Origin: Terriglobus albidus
Lineage (GTDB): Bacteria; Acidobacteriota; Terriglobia; Terriglobales; Acidobacteriaceae
Direction: 5' to 3'
Assembly (NCBI RefSeq): GCF_008000815.1
Contig: NZ_CP042806.1
Coordinates: forward strand, 6,138,001-6,202,000
DNA: 64,000 nt
A program made the translations under genes and the position numbers. Every line of letters starts with the position of its first letter. Positions within the stretch are counted from its first letter, which is position 1. Positions 54,287-62,700 of the stretch are shown here, one piece after another. The notes beneath the pieces were generated by a model. It ran no database searches, was not told the origin of the DNA, and saw only the letters and a list, made by a program, of their open reading frames with translations.

Positions 54287-54621
54287 GGTACCTCAGCGGC
54301 TGAAGCCGCGTACACCTCAGCACGGGTGCGGCATGGCTGAAGCCATGCCCTTAAGCAAAACAAAAGCTCATCTCTCGTTCGCGCAACGCGCGAATGCCTT
54401 GCTTAAGGGGACGGCTTCACAGGCTGCGGAAAAACTCGATTTTCGAGAAGCGCAAAAAAAACGATCGCGTCAGAATGACCTATAAGCGATCCCGGGACAT
54501 TGGGTGATGATTTTCTATCCCCAAATTTGACCCGATTATCCCCTCATATAGAGTTTTTCCGCAGCCTGTTCAGCCGTCCCGCAGTCAGAGTAAGGTAGAG
54601 CGGCTTCAGCCGCTGAGGTAC
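54287..54621. repeat. 335-bp element with three nested inverted repeats
   Basis: Outer arms GGTACCTCAGCGGCTGAAGC (54287 on) and the complement at 54600-54621; a short pair CCCTTAAGCAA/TTGCTTAAGGG (about 54347 and 54398); and 30-bp inner arms (54408-54437 and 54551-54580, 2 mismatches) beginning GGGACGGCT and ending GGAAAAACTC. No reading frame of note. It is probably nested insertions of small palindromic elements; the 54230-54715 gap holds no gene. Confidence 0.75.
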
Positions 54622-54648
54622 ATGGGCCGATACCAATCAAGCGCCCTG

Positions 54649-54688
54649 CAAACCCACATCTCGGCTTCGCCGAGATATGGGGCACCCG
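54649..54688. repeat. GCAAACCCACATCTCGGC hairpin repeat
   Basis: CATCTCGGCTTCGCCGAGATATGGGGCACCC; the same unit with changed loops lies at 57221-57260 and 62622-62661. Confidence 0.75.
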
Positions 54689-54715
54689 CCTGTGGGAGCA
54701 CCCGTCTGTGGTGAG

Positions 54716-55039
54716 TTAGCGGACGCGGGCGTTGTGCTTGTCGCGATAGATGCGGCGGGATTCCGCGTTCTGCTGTTTGTTGATCAGATGGCGATCCGCG
54801 GCGGTGAGGTGGCCGTTGTCCTGGGCACGCATGGCGCGTTCTTCATGATTGATGGCCGCCTCCTGGTGTTCCAGGTGCGAGGTCTCACGCGGTGTGAGTT
54901 GGCCGGAGCGGACACCCTGGGCGATGCGGTCCTGCTGGTTGATCTTGCGGTCACGAATCTCCTGCGAGCTTTGTGCAAGAACGAGGGTAGGAGCAACGGC
55001 GATCAGCGTGGTGAGAGCGAGGGAAGCGAACTTCTTCAT
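54716..55039 (-). CDS. Small exported protein, Gln/Arg-rich, unknown function
   Basis: This 107-residue protein has a signal peptide (MKKFASLALTTLIAVAPTLVLAQ) and a mature helical region with repeated charged motifs: IRDRKINQQDRIAQGVRSGQLTPRETSHLEHQEAAINHEERAMRAQDNGHLT. The pattern of a GxLTxxE turn between helices resembles an EF-hand-free, periplasmic helical-repeat family found widely in Gram-negative bacteria and never assigned a role, as far as I know. It is transcribed alone. Confidence 0.75.
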   Translation of the reverse strand: MKKFASLALTTLIAVAPTLVLAQSSQEIRDRKINQQDRIAQGVRSGQLTPRETSHLEHQEAAINHEERAMRAQDNGHLTAADRHLINKQQNAESRRIYRDKHNARVR

Positions 55040-55163
55040 GACGGGGGATCTCCTTCAACTGCCGTGGCAGAGATAATGCGCCTGCCTACGAAGAGAGCAG
55101 ACACAGGGAGATACACCATGTTGCGAAGTTTATTTTTCGCGCTGCAGCGCGACATCCGGTGCT

Positions 55164-55910
55164 TTACTGGGTCGCGGTCGCCGAGTCGTAGTCGTTGGCC
55201 ACAATCACGTTCAGCGCGGGAGTGGTTACGAGCTGGCGATCGAGAATCACGATGGTGCGCGCGGAACCCTGCGGATAAGCTGTCGCTGCTCCTGTGTAAA
55301 GCGTCGTGGTCGTTGTGGTGAGCGCCGTTCCGTTGCTGACGATGTAAAGCGTATAGGTACCGACCGGGATGTTCAGATAGCCGGTGTTGGTGTTGAAGCT
55401 GATGTCGCTCTGCAACGACGAGACAGCAGTGACAGCCGTTCCTGACGGAACCATGTAGATATCGATATTGCCGACCGCAGTGGACTGGTCGAGGAAGCGG
55501 ATGGCGATCTGACCCGAAGGAGCGGGCTGCGACTGGTCAGTGAGCACCGTTGCACTCAGGTTGGCGGCGACGTTGCCGACCAGGACGGTGTATTGCTTGC
55601 TGTTGGCCAGGGTCGCGCGGGCGGTGGCCAAAGCCTGCTTGGTACCGGCGGTGTCTGCAGTAATAACGTAGGTGGCCGGGGTGGCCGGGATGTACGACGT
55701 AATGGTGCCGAAGCCGACGTTGTAGGCGACGGCGGTGCCGCCCATGTACATGTCCAGACCGCCGGCATCGATGGAGGCATCAATGAAACGGACCTGCGAG
55801 GTGCTGGTGCTGCCGGTGACACCCTGGCAACCACCAAAACCAAGCGTCGCGGCGGCCAGAGCGGTCGCAGCGGCGACTCGCTTAAAGAACTGTGCAACGT
55901 CTGCTTTCAT
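55164..55910 (-). CDS. DUF4397-domain lipoprotein
   Basis: This 248-residue protein has a lipoprotein signal ending LGFGGC (Cys28). Two successive DUF4397 beta-sandwich units are visible: VRFIDASIDAGGLDMYMGGTAV and, about 110 residues later, IRFLDQSTAVGNIDIYMVPSG. Each is followed by a YTLYIV/YVITAD strand. Such proteins are surface-anchored and of unknown function. It is divergent from the LssY_C gene. Confidence 0.88.
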   Translation of the reverse strand: MKADVAQFFKRVAAATALAAATLGFGGCQGVTGSTSTSQVRFIDASIDAGGLDMYMGGTAVAYNVGFGTITSYIPATPATYVITADTAGTKQALATARATLANSKQYTVLVGNVAANLSATVLTDQSQPAPSGQIAIRFLDQSTAVGNIDIYMVPSGTAVTAVSSLQSDISFNTNTGYLNIPVGTYTLYIVSNGTALTTTTTTLYTGAATAYPQGSARTIVILDRQLVTTPALNVIVANDYDSATATQ

Positions 55911-56007
55911 TGGCCTGTCTAAGTCGTGTGGACTACTTGCAACAGAGTACCTGATTCCGGGTTATCAACCTAGGGCGAAAGTCGTTACCCCCTGGAACGA
56001 AAGTCGT

Positions 56008-57165
56008 ATGGTGAAGCTTCCCGTATATCTGGCATGGCCACTTGTTCTCTCCACCGCCGTCCTGGCGCAACAACAGGAGGCGCCGCAGCAACGCGTCACT
56101 GCGATTCCCAGCATGCGTGCCAAGCAGGGGACGCAGCCCCTTCCACAACGCAAATCTTCCTATAGCTTTACGCTCGCGAACACTACCTGGCTGGATACCG
56201 GCGTGACCGTAGCTGCAGGCGAACGCCTGAAACTGAGCGCAAAGGGGAGCTTCCAGCTCGCGGACGGGCGCAAGTCGGGTCCCGCGGGCGTCGACCGCGG
56301 ATGGCGCGACCTGCTGGCGAGCTTTCCCATGAACGCCGCACCCGTGGGTTCCCTGATCGGACGTGTGAGCGATGCGGGCGCCTCTATTCCCTTTCCCATC
56401 GGCGAAGATGACACGGTCACCGCGCCCACTACCGGACATCTTTACCTTGGAGTTAACCTTCCTGACAGCATCACGGCCACGGGCAGTTTTACCGTCAAGT
56501 TGGAGTTCCCCAAGCCTGAGGCAGTCGCACCGAAGGCCCTGGCAGCGACGCCGATGCAGGACCTCACCTCGATGATCTCTCCGGATACCTTCGCCGAGGT
56601 GCCGCGCCGCGTAAGCGACCAGCAAGGCAATGTAGGCGACATGGTGAACTTCGCTCTGGTCGGTACACGTGGACAGGTAGAGCAGGCATTCAAGGCAGCC
56701 GGGTGGGTACAAGTCGATCAATCCGTCGATGCGGCCATCGTGCACGGCATCATGTCCACGTTGTCCCATGAGGCCTACCTGCAGATGCCAATGAGCACGC
56801 TGTATCTCTTCGACCGGCCACAAGATCTTTCGTATGCCCGAGCGGAGGCGATCAGCGTCGTTGCCGTACGGCACCACCTGCGTGTATGGAACAGCGGAAA
56901 GACGATCAACGACGTGCCGTTATGGGTAGGATCGGCAACACACGACAACGGCTTTGAGAAAGACCAGCGCAATGGCCAGGTGACCCACCATATCGATCCT
57001 GATATCGACATCGAGCGAAAGTTCATCCTCGACAGTTTCGATGCCGCCGGTGTGTTTTCTTCTGCGGCCTATGTGTTGCCGGATGATCCGTTTTCGAGTG
57101 GAAAGACGGCGACGGGAGGAGAGTTTCACTCCGATGGGCGGATTCTGGTGATGATGCTGAAGTAG
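56008..57165 (+). CDS. Secreted protein with PA-IL-like and LssY C-terminal domains
   Basis: This 385-residue protein has the signal peptide MVKLPVYLAWPLVLSTAVLAQ. Residues about 55-165 resemble a LecA/PA-IL-like jelly roll (TTWLDTGVTVAAGERLKLSAKGSFQL, then GHLYLGVNLPDSI). Residues about 200-370 match the LssY C-terminal domain (FALVGTRGQVEQAFKAAGWVQVD to LDSFDAAGVFSSAAYVLPDDP). LssY_C proteins are exported and linked to lipid or envelope functions in other bacteria. Start 56008 excludes a long upstream extension running through the divergent gene. Confidence 0.82.
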   Translation: MVKLPVYLAWPLVLSTAVLAQQQEAPQQRVTAIPSMRAKQGTQPLPQRKSSYSFTLANTTWLDTGVTVAAGERLKLSAKGSFQLADGRKSGPAGVDRGWRDLLASFPMNAAPVGSLIGRVSDAGASIPFPIGEDDTVTAPTTGHLYLGVNLPDSITATGSFTVKLEFPKPEAVAPKALAATPMQDLTSMISPDTFAEVPRRVSDQQGNVGDMVNFALVGTRGQVEQAFKAAGWVQVDQSVDAAIVHGIMSTLSHEAYLQMPMSTLYLFDRPQDLSYARAEAISVVAVRHHLRVWNSGKTINDVPLWVGSATHDNGFEKDQRNGQVTHHIDPDIDIERKFILDSFDAAGVFSSAAYVLPDDPFSSGKTATGGEFHSDGRILVMMLK

Positions 57166-57220
57166 GGAGAAGTCAAAGTTGAAGACCTACGGTATGGGCT
57201 CAACCCAGATCGTGGGTGCT

Positions 57221-57260
57221 GCAAACCCACATCTCGGCGTAGCCGAGATATGGGGCACCC
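57221..57260. repeat. GCAAACCCACATCTCGGC hairpin repeat
   Basis: CATCTCGGCGTAGCCGAGATATGGGGCACCC, same family as 54649-54688 with a changed loop. Confidence 0.75.
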
Positions 57261-57331
57261 AGTTGTTCTGGGATAAGCAGATGACGCCGATGCAAGCATC
57301 AATAACTAGGAACCAGCAACTAGCAACTGTT

Positions 57332-59971
57332 TTAGCTGACCTTCATCACCACCGACGTCATGTCGTCATGCTGCGGAGCGCCGTTGACGAACTCATCGGC
57401 GCGGCGATAGAGAGCGCGTAGCAGGCCTTCGGCCGTAAGTGCTCCGCGGGCGCGTTCCTGTTGGGCGGCGGTGATCATGCGGCACTCGCCCCACTCTTCG
57501 TCGTCGCCGTCCATAGCTTCGGAGATGCCGTCGGTGAAGAGCACCAGGATGTCGCCGGGCTCTAGAGTAATGTCGCGCTGCTCGTAGGCTGCGTCTTCAG
57601 TAATACCAACGACCATACCAGTGACTTCGAGCGCGATCACCTGATCGCCGCGCAGGATCACTGGTGGATTATGCCCACCGTTGGCATAGCAGAGGCGGCG
57701 GCTTGCGGGATCGTATTCGGCGTAGAAGAAGGTGGCGTAGCGGTTGGCGTGGCTGCCGTCGTAGACAAGCTTGTTGACGTGACCCATCAGCTCGCCGAGA
57801 TCGGAAGAGCCGACCAGCGTAAGGCCGCGCAGGCTGGCGCGGAGACTCGCCATCAGCAAGGCCGCGGAGATGCCTTTGCCGGAGACGTCTCCGATGGCCA
57901 GGCCGAGCAGACGCGGCTGCGGTGAGCCATCGTCGCTCTCGCGCTTCACCTCCATCACGTCGTAGTAGTCGCCGCCGATCTCCTGCGCCGGGCGACAGTA
58001 GCCGGCAACATCGACGCCATCGAACTTCGGATAGGTCTGCGGGAAGAGACGTTCCTGCACCTCGCGTGCGATCTCGATGTCGCGGGTGACACGCTCGCGC
58101 TGCGCAGCTTCGTGGGCAAGAGACTGGAGCAACTCTGCATTCTCAAGCGCGAGGCCGGTCTGCGAGGCGACGCTCTCAAGCAGACGGCGATCCATGCGGG
58201 AGTAGGGCTCTTCGCTGCGTTTCGGGCCGAGCGCCATGACGCCGATCAAGCGTCCACGGCCTGGCAGCGGAACCAGAAGCTCAGTCTGGAACTCGCTGAG
58301 TGCGGCACGCTCTGTGTCGCTGGCCTCGAGCAGCCAGTGGGAGCTGTCGTCAATGCGCATCGCCGCGGGCCGCTTCTCACGGGAGAGTGTGTTGACGGTC
58401 GCCGAATGCGCCGGCAACAGAACAGGCGAGGTCAAGTCGACTCCGGTGGCCGTCTGCAGGCGGAAGACATCGCCGCTGCCGCGCAGGAAGACAGCCATCC
58501 GTTCGATGTGCAGCGTGTCGCTGATGCGCTGGGTAATGGTGCTGAGCAGAGGACCGGTCTCGGTGAAGTTATGCGCCTGCTCTGACAGCTCGCTCAGCAC
58601 CTGTTCGGTGGAATACGCTTCGCGAAAGAAACGGCGGTCGATCTCCTGCTGCAGCCGTCCGGAGAGGACCATGCGGAAGCCGAAGAAGAGGAGGAGCAGA
58701 GCGAAGATGAGGATAACGTCGACCGGTCTGCGATGAGATTCCGGATCGGCGAAGAAGATCGTAAGCCGCCACGAGAAGAGAACGCCGAGCAGAGCCCGAA
58801 TACCGAAGAGGGTGTAGCGCGCGAAGGCGTACCTGGTGCCCTGGCGGACGATCAGGCGAATATCCATGGCGCGCTGTACGACCAGAGCGTAAGCGAGCGA
58901 GAGCGGGAAGATCGCCAGCACCAGGACGATGCCAAAGCTGAGCCACTGCGGGAAGGTCTCGCTCACGTCTTCGCCGGTAACAAGCGTGTAGATCACCATG
59001 GCGCCAAAGGGAGTAAGCCCGATCAACGATCCCCAGAAGAGCAGGCGCAGACGGCGGCCGGAGTCGGCGCCGACCTTTTCGGCGAAGATCTTGTGGCTGA
59101 AAAGAACGAAAAAGTAAGCGACGCAGAGGATGCTGAGAAAGCTCTCGATGCGGTCAGTCGGCAGAAACCACGGGCTCATGGTGCGATCGAGCGACAGGTT
59201 CCAGAGACGCGCATAGCTGTGAAACAGGTTGAAGGGCAACAGGGCGAGCAGAGAGATGCTCAGCAGCCACTTGATCCACGGAGCGCGGCGATCAAAGCCG
59301 GCACGCTCTGGAAAGAGAACACCAAACCACATCAGGCAGATGGGCATGGCCATCTGTGCGGTCTCATTCCAGAAGGGGGAAAACCAGATCGTCCAGTCCC
59401 CTTGCGGGTTAGCCGGTGAGAGCAGCGCCTCAAAGTAAGGCAGGATGCCGAGGACCAGCCACGCGCTGAGGTCATGCGGTTTGGCGAGCACGACCCACAG
59501 ACCCACCAGGAGAAAGGCCAGGGGAAGGATGACAAGCAGCAGCAGCGGACCGATCCATCCTGCGGGCCTGCCTCCGCCACGGCGGCGCTGCGGCGTAATG
59601 AGCTGCCAGCTTACCGTCTGCTGTTTGCCGTCGGGGTGCCGCACCTCCACCTTGATGGTGTCGCCGAGATGCGCATGGGCGAACTCCCGCAGCAGAACGG
59701 CCTCACCGGTCAATTCATGACCGTTGACCGCGAGCACACGGTCACCGACCTGCAGACCCGCATGACGAAGAAAGGGACTCATCCCCTCGATCACCCCGTT
59801 GTTGAGGCCGAAAGGAGCTCGAATGCCGCGCTCAGCGCTGAAGATACCCCGCACCACGCGATACGCAGTATTTCCCCACTGCCCCAGGGCCATGGCGGCG
59901 ATGAGCAGGAGCAGCAGATACTGCACGACGGCGGAGCGGTGCCTGGGCCGTGATGGGGAAAATGTATGCAT
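57332..59971 (-). CDS. Membrane PDZ-GAF-PP2C (SpoIIE/RsbU-type) serine phosphatase
   Basis: This 879-residue protein has four parts: an N-terminal transmembrane helix, a PDZ-like module (LRHAGLQVGDRVLAVNGHELTGEAV, about 70-115), about eight transmembrane helices (135-440), and a cytoplasmic GAF (about 490-630) plus SpoIIE/PP2C domain (about 660-875). The phosphatase domain keeps the metal Asp motifs AIGDVSGKGISAALLM and VLFTDGISEAMDG. Such proteins dephosphorylate anti-anti-sigma or partner-switch proteins after a signal. No RsbW/RsbV-type partner is nearby. The PDZ placed before the membrane domain suggests periplasmic sensing. Confidence 0.9.
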   Translation of the reverse strand: MHTFSPSRPRHRSAVVQYLLLLLIAAMALGQWGNTAYRVVRGIFSAERGIRAPFGLNNGVIEGMSPFLRHAGLQVGDRVLAVNGHELTGEAVLLREFAHAHLGDTIKVEVRHPDGKQQTVSWQLITPQRRRGGGRPAGWIGPLLLLVILPLAFLLVGLWVVLAKPHDLSAWLVLGILPYFEALLSPANPQGDWTIWFSPFWNETAQMAMPICLMWFGVLFPERAGFDRRAPWIKWLLSISLLALLPFNLFHSYARLWNLSLDRTMSPWFLPTDRIESFLSILCVAYFFVLFSHKIFAEKVGADSGRRLRLLFWGSLIGLTPFGAMVIYTLVTGEDVSETFPQWLSFGIVLVLAIFPLSLAYALVVQRAMDIRLIVRQGTRYAFARYTLFGIRALLGVLFSWRLTIFFADPESHRRPVDVILIFALLLLFFGFRMVLSGRLQQEIDRRFFREAYSTEQVLSELSEQAHNFTETGPLLSTITQRISDTLHIERMAVFLRGSGDVFRLQTATGVDLTSPVLLPAHSATVNTLSREKRPAAMRIDDSSHWLLEASDTERAALSEFQTELLVPLPGRGRLIGVMALGPKRSEEPYSRMDRRLLESVASQTGLALENAELLQSLAHEAAQRERVTRDIEIAREVQERLFPQTYPKFDGVDVAGYCRPAQEIGGDYYDVMEVKRESDDGSPQPRLLGLAIGDVSGKGISAALLMASLRASLRGLTLVGSSDLGELMGHVNKLVYDGSHANRYATFFYAEYDPASRRLCYANGGHNPPVILRGDQVIALEVTGMVVGITEDAAYEQRDITLEPGDILVLFTDGISEAMDGDDEEWGECRMITAAQQERARGALTAEGLLRALYRRADEFVNGAPQHDDMTSVVMKVS

Positions 59972-60039
59972 CCGTGTCGGTGCTCATCCTAGCATCGGAG
60001 ACGAACGAGCAGACCGAATGGTTTACGGGTGGCGGTTGC

Positions 60040-60155
60040 TAGAGCATTTCTCCTGTAGGTGTAGTGGAGGGCTTATGCATCTATGGGCGTTTTCCGCAAT
60101 GAAAACGCCGCTGCACGCTGCTCCCGGGATACCCAGCAACAGAAGAAATGCTCTA
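60040..60155. mobile_element. MITE-like element, copy 7, at the stop codon of the HhH gene
   Basis: TA-bounded; arms GAGCATTTCTCCTGT and ACAGAAGAAATGCTC. The last three bases (complement TAG) are the stop codon of the minus-strand HhH protein. Confidence 0.85.
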
Positions 60156-60473
60156 GCTGGAGTGATGCGCTACCAGGCGCTCTTTGATCGGCTCGTACGC
60201 ATCCTGCGGCAGAACACCCCGGCTCACGAGCTGATTCTTCGCCGTGTAAGGGCGGCCCGCGATGACGCGGCGAACATAGTTCTCGCCCAGTCCCAGCGAT
60301 TTGAGCTGTTCAGGGGTTGCCGTATTGATATCCAGCTTTGCGGGAACAGTCTCGGTTCCATCGACGTCAATCTGCTGAGCCTGTACAGGGGGTAGGGCGG
60401 CATCAGTGAGGCAGACAAAGGCAGAGAGCCCGAGCGCCAACAGATATGGCAGCAGTTTCCGGGGAGAAATCAT
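60153..60473 (-). CDS. Exported helix-hairpin-helix protein (ComEA-like), A
   Basis: This 106-residue protein has a signal peptide (MISPRKLLPYLLALGLSAFVCLTDA) and one ComEA-type HhH motif: LDINTATPEQLKSLGLGENYVRRVIAGRPY, with a helix after GVLPQDAYEPIKERL. Such small exported HhH proteins resemble the DNA-binding part of ComEA, which takes up transforming DNA, but many acidobacterial versions have no proven link. The stop TAG comes from a MITE end. A close paralogue lies 185 bp away. Confidence 0.85.
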   Translation of the reverse strand: MISPRKLLPYLLALGLSAFVCLTDAALPPVQAQQIDVDGTETVPAKLDINTATPEQLKSLGLGENYVRRVIAGRPYTAKNQLVSRGVLPQDAYEPIKERLVAHHSS

Positions 60474-60580
60474 TACTCAACAGTCTCCAAGAATCTAGAA
60501 AAGACTAACATGAGCTCCTAAACTCTGGCAGCAGCTTTTTTCGGAAGACCGTATATGGGCCCATCGGAAGTTGCCAGATA

Positions 60581-60628
60581 GCGAGTGCCCCGGAGTGACC
60601 CTTATCTGGGTCACTCCGGGGCACTCGC
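60581..60628. other. Perfect 21-bp-stem hairpin between the two HhH genes
   Basis: GCGAGTGCCCCGGAGTGACC is mirrored by GGTCACTCCGGGGCACTCGC with a 6-nt loop. There is no T run, so an intrinsic terminator is unlikely in either direction; processing site, palindromic repeat unit or protein site are alternatives. Confidence 0.7.
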
Positions 60629-60657
60629 CGTTCCGAGGCAGGCGTCTGAGCGGAGAT

Positions 60658-60996
60658 TTACTTCTTCGCCTGCTTGGCGATGATCTTGTCCTTCACCTTG
60701 TCATAGACGCCCTGCGGAAGGATGTTTTTGCTGACAAGCTGTGTCTTGTTGGCGTAAGGGCGGCCGTCGATGATTTTTTTGGAGTAGACATCGCCGATAC
60801 CTGGAATGGCCTGGAGCTGATCGGCGGTTGCGCTGTTGATATCGATCAGGCTGGAGGTGGAAGCGGCTGCGGCCGGCTTAGCCGGGGCTGTCGCGGCAGC
60901 GGGTTTAGCAGGCTTAGCAGCCTGCGCCGACGCAGCGGGGGAATACAACAGAGGGATTAGTACCAGCAACAACGCGATGCGATGAAACTTCGACAT
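60658..60996 (-). CDS. Exported helix-hairpin-helix protein (ComEA-like), B
   Basis: This 112-residue protein has the signal peptide MSKFHRIALLLVLIPLLYSPAASAQ, an Ala/Pro/Lys-rich linker (AAKPAKPAAATAPAKPA) and the HhH unit IDINSATADQLQAIPGIGDVYSKKIIDGRPYANK, with a Lys-rich end KVKDKIIAKQAKK. It is a paralogue of the gene at 60153-60473, with a longer basic linker and the canonical GIG turn, so it is the better DNA-binding candidate. No comEC-type gene is in the window. Confidence 0.87.
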   Translation of the reverse strand: MSKFHRIALLLVLIPLLYSPAASAQAAKPAKPAAATAPAKPAAAASTSSLIDINSATADQLQAIPGIGDVYSKKIIDGRPYANKTQLVSKNILPQGVYDKVKDKIIAKQAKK

Positions 60997-61040
60997 ATCT
61001 TGCCTCCTCCCAAACGGGCCGCCAGAGTAACACAGGGGCA

Positions 61041-61100
61041 GCGAAACTCGCTTTGCGAGTTTCGCGTTGAAAGTTGAAGGTTGAAAGTTAAAAGTTGAAG
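61041..61100. repeat. Hairpin plus iterated AAAGTTGAAG tract before IS copy B
   Basis: GCGAAACTCGCTTTGCGAGT hairpin (61041-61065) followed by GTTGAAAGTTGAAGGTTGAAAGTTAAAAG. This is the inverse of the arrangement at 6786-6837, with matched changes in the hairpin arms (AGCTCGC to AACTCGC). Confidence 0.7.
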
Positions 61101-61129
61101 CGTGGACTGGTTATATCTGGGTGCCCCTC

Positions 61130-61362
61130 GATAAGGAAGAAGACTGTGTCAAGGGGTAAAAAGAGCGTACGTCATTATTCGATGCGAGAGCACCGTTTGA
61201 GAGTCCAGAGGCAAGGGGTTAGAGGACCGGTAGCTTCTGGGGTAACTCAACGCTGCATCACATCTCTGTGGGGCCTAGCCCCACCAACCATCGATTCGAC
61301 CGTATGTAACAGGCCATGATGCTTCTATGCGGACATCCAGCCTGTGCTGGATGCGAGAGCGC
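61130..61362 (-). ncRNA. Presumed bridge/seek guide-RNA region of IS copy B
   Basis: Non-coding end downstream of the transposase. It differs from copy A at four small clusters (positions equivalent to 5237, 5280-5281, 5354-5355 and 5405 of copy A), two of them adjacent double changes. Confidence 0.45.
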
Positions 61363-62415
61363 TCACTCAACGTCACGACCATGGATGGCCAGGGGCACCC
61401 CCGAACTGCTCTCGATATGGGCGATCTCTGGATAGCGTTTGTTCAGCCTGAGCATCCAGTAGAGCCGCACTGCTAACCTCCTTGCTGCCGCCACCTTGGC
61501 CACTGCTTTCGGCTTGTGGTGGCAGCGAGCCTGATACTGCTTTCGAAATCCTTCATCCAGCCGGCAGGCCGTCTGTGCTGCTTCCACCAGCAACTGGCGC
61601 ATGAACCGGTTGCCCTGCTTGCTGATGGCTCCCAGTTTGCGCTTGCCGCCCGAGGTGTATTCGCTGGGGATCAGGCCCAGATAGCTGGCGACCTTCCCGC
61701 TGTACTCGAACCGGCTCACATCGCCGATCGTCAGTACGAAGGCCATCGCCGTGATCGGGCCGACTCCCGGCTGGCTCATCAACAGCTCCGCCTTCGCATC
61801 CTCCCTGGCCGCTTGTACGACTGCCTCATCCAGCTCCTTGACCTGCCGGTCCAGACCCTTCATCAGTTCCAACAGATCCTCCCGTCGACGAGCACTCCAG
61901 CCCTCCAGGGGAAGCTTTTCCAACTCAGCCCTCCCCCGAACGCTCCACAGCCGCGACTGCTTCTGTACGCCACGGTTCATCGCCAGGTGCTGCAGCCCGT
62001 TCTTCACCCGGGTCCGGATCTCCACCAGCTTGTGTCGGTGGATCAGCAGCTGACGAAGATCCCGCTGCTTGGCTGAAGGTGTCCACAACCGCGGAAACCG
62101 GTCCTCCACCAGCAGCTTCAGGATATGGTCCGCATCCCGGCGGTCCGTCTTCTGCTTCCGTACATAGCTGGCTCGGATCTTCGCCGCATCTCCGACCCAC
62201 ACCGTGTGACCCAGACTGCTTAGAAGATCAATAAACCACTGCGCGTTGCCGCACGACTCGATCCCTACAAGCGCTCCTGGAGACAACGACCGGTAGAACC
62301 GCTCCGCCTCCCCGTCCCCATTGACCAGCTTCGCTTCCCGGTACTCGCCAGTCTCCTGATCTAAAAATGAAACCTGCTGCCACTGCGGATGGAAATCACA
62401 ACCTACAATCTGCAT
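61363..62415 (-). CDS. IS110-family transposase (DEDD/serine recombinase), copy B
   Basis: This 350-residue protein is identical to copy A except for Ser instead of Gly near the C-terminus (HIESSSGVPL). All catalytic motifs (GCDFH, GIESCG, TDRRDAD, YTSGGKRK) are intact, so it is presumably functional. About a dozen silent differences from copy A show that the two insertions are not very recent duplicates. Confidence 0.95.
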   Translation of the reverse strand: MQIVGCDFHPQWQQVSFLDQETGEYREAKLVNGDGEAERFYRSLSPGALVGIESCGNAQWFIDLLSSLGHTVWVGDAAKIRASYVRKQKTDRRDADHILKLLVEDRFPRLWTPSAKQRDLRQLLIHRHKLVEIRTRVKNGLQHLAMNRGVQKQSRLWSVRGRAELEKLPLEGWSARRREDLLELMKGLDRQVKELDEAVVQAAREDAKAELLMSQPGVGPITAMAFVLTIGDVSRFEYSGKVASYLGLIPSEYTSGGKRKLGAISKQGNRFMRQLLVEAAQTACRLDEGFRKQYQARCHHKPKAVAKVAAARRLAVRLYWMLRLNKRYPEIAHIESSSGVPLAIHGRDVE

Positions 62416-62511
62416 AAGAAGGCTTCTCCTGATTTTCCCGATAGGTCAGTCCTCTAACCCTTACCTATCTCGATCTTCGCTGAAGCCTTCTTCCTTATCC
62501 CATCAACGCCC

Positions 62512-62661
62512 GGGGTCCCCAACGAGCTCGCTCGTTGGGGTGGTGTCTGGCGGCTTTATCGCCAGATGTGGGTGTGGTTCCTCGACAGTCCGGTCGTACC
62601 ATCACGTAGGCATGGCGTTCTGCAAACCCACATCTCGGCTTAGCCGAGATATGGGGCACCC
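62512..62661. repeat. Mosaic palindromic repeats downstream of IS copy B
   Basis: GGGGTCCCCAACGAGCTCGCTCGTTGGGGTGG hairpin region (62512-62542), GTCTGGCGGCTTTATCGCCAGA, and the CATCTCGGC/GCCGAGATATGGGGCACCC unit (62622-62661). Together with the left flank GGGTGCCC this shows that the IS entered a repeat cluster. No gene lies between the IS and 62700. Confidence 0.65.
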
Positions 62662-62700
62662 AATTGTTCGGGGGCAAAGGAATCTTTGCGAGGGATAGGA

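Larger units (their letters stand above)
61127..62506 (-). mobile_element. IS110-family insertion sequence (IS1111-like), copy B
   Basis: Same length and layout as copy A, offset 55,952 bp, no indels. Subterminal inverted repeats are at 61130-61142 and 62487-62499. It is flanked on the left by GGGTGCCC (61119-61126), as copy A is, and on the right by repeat sequence CGCCCGGGGTCCCC. About 1% of coding bases and 2-3% of the non-coding end differ from copy A. Confidence 0.85.
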
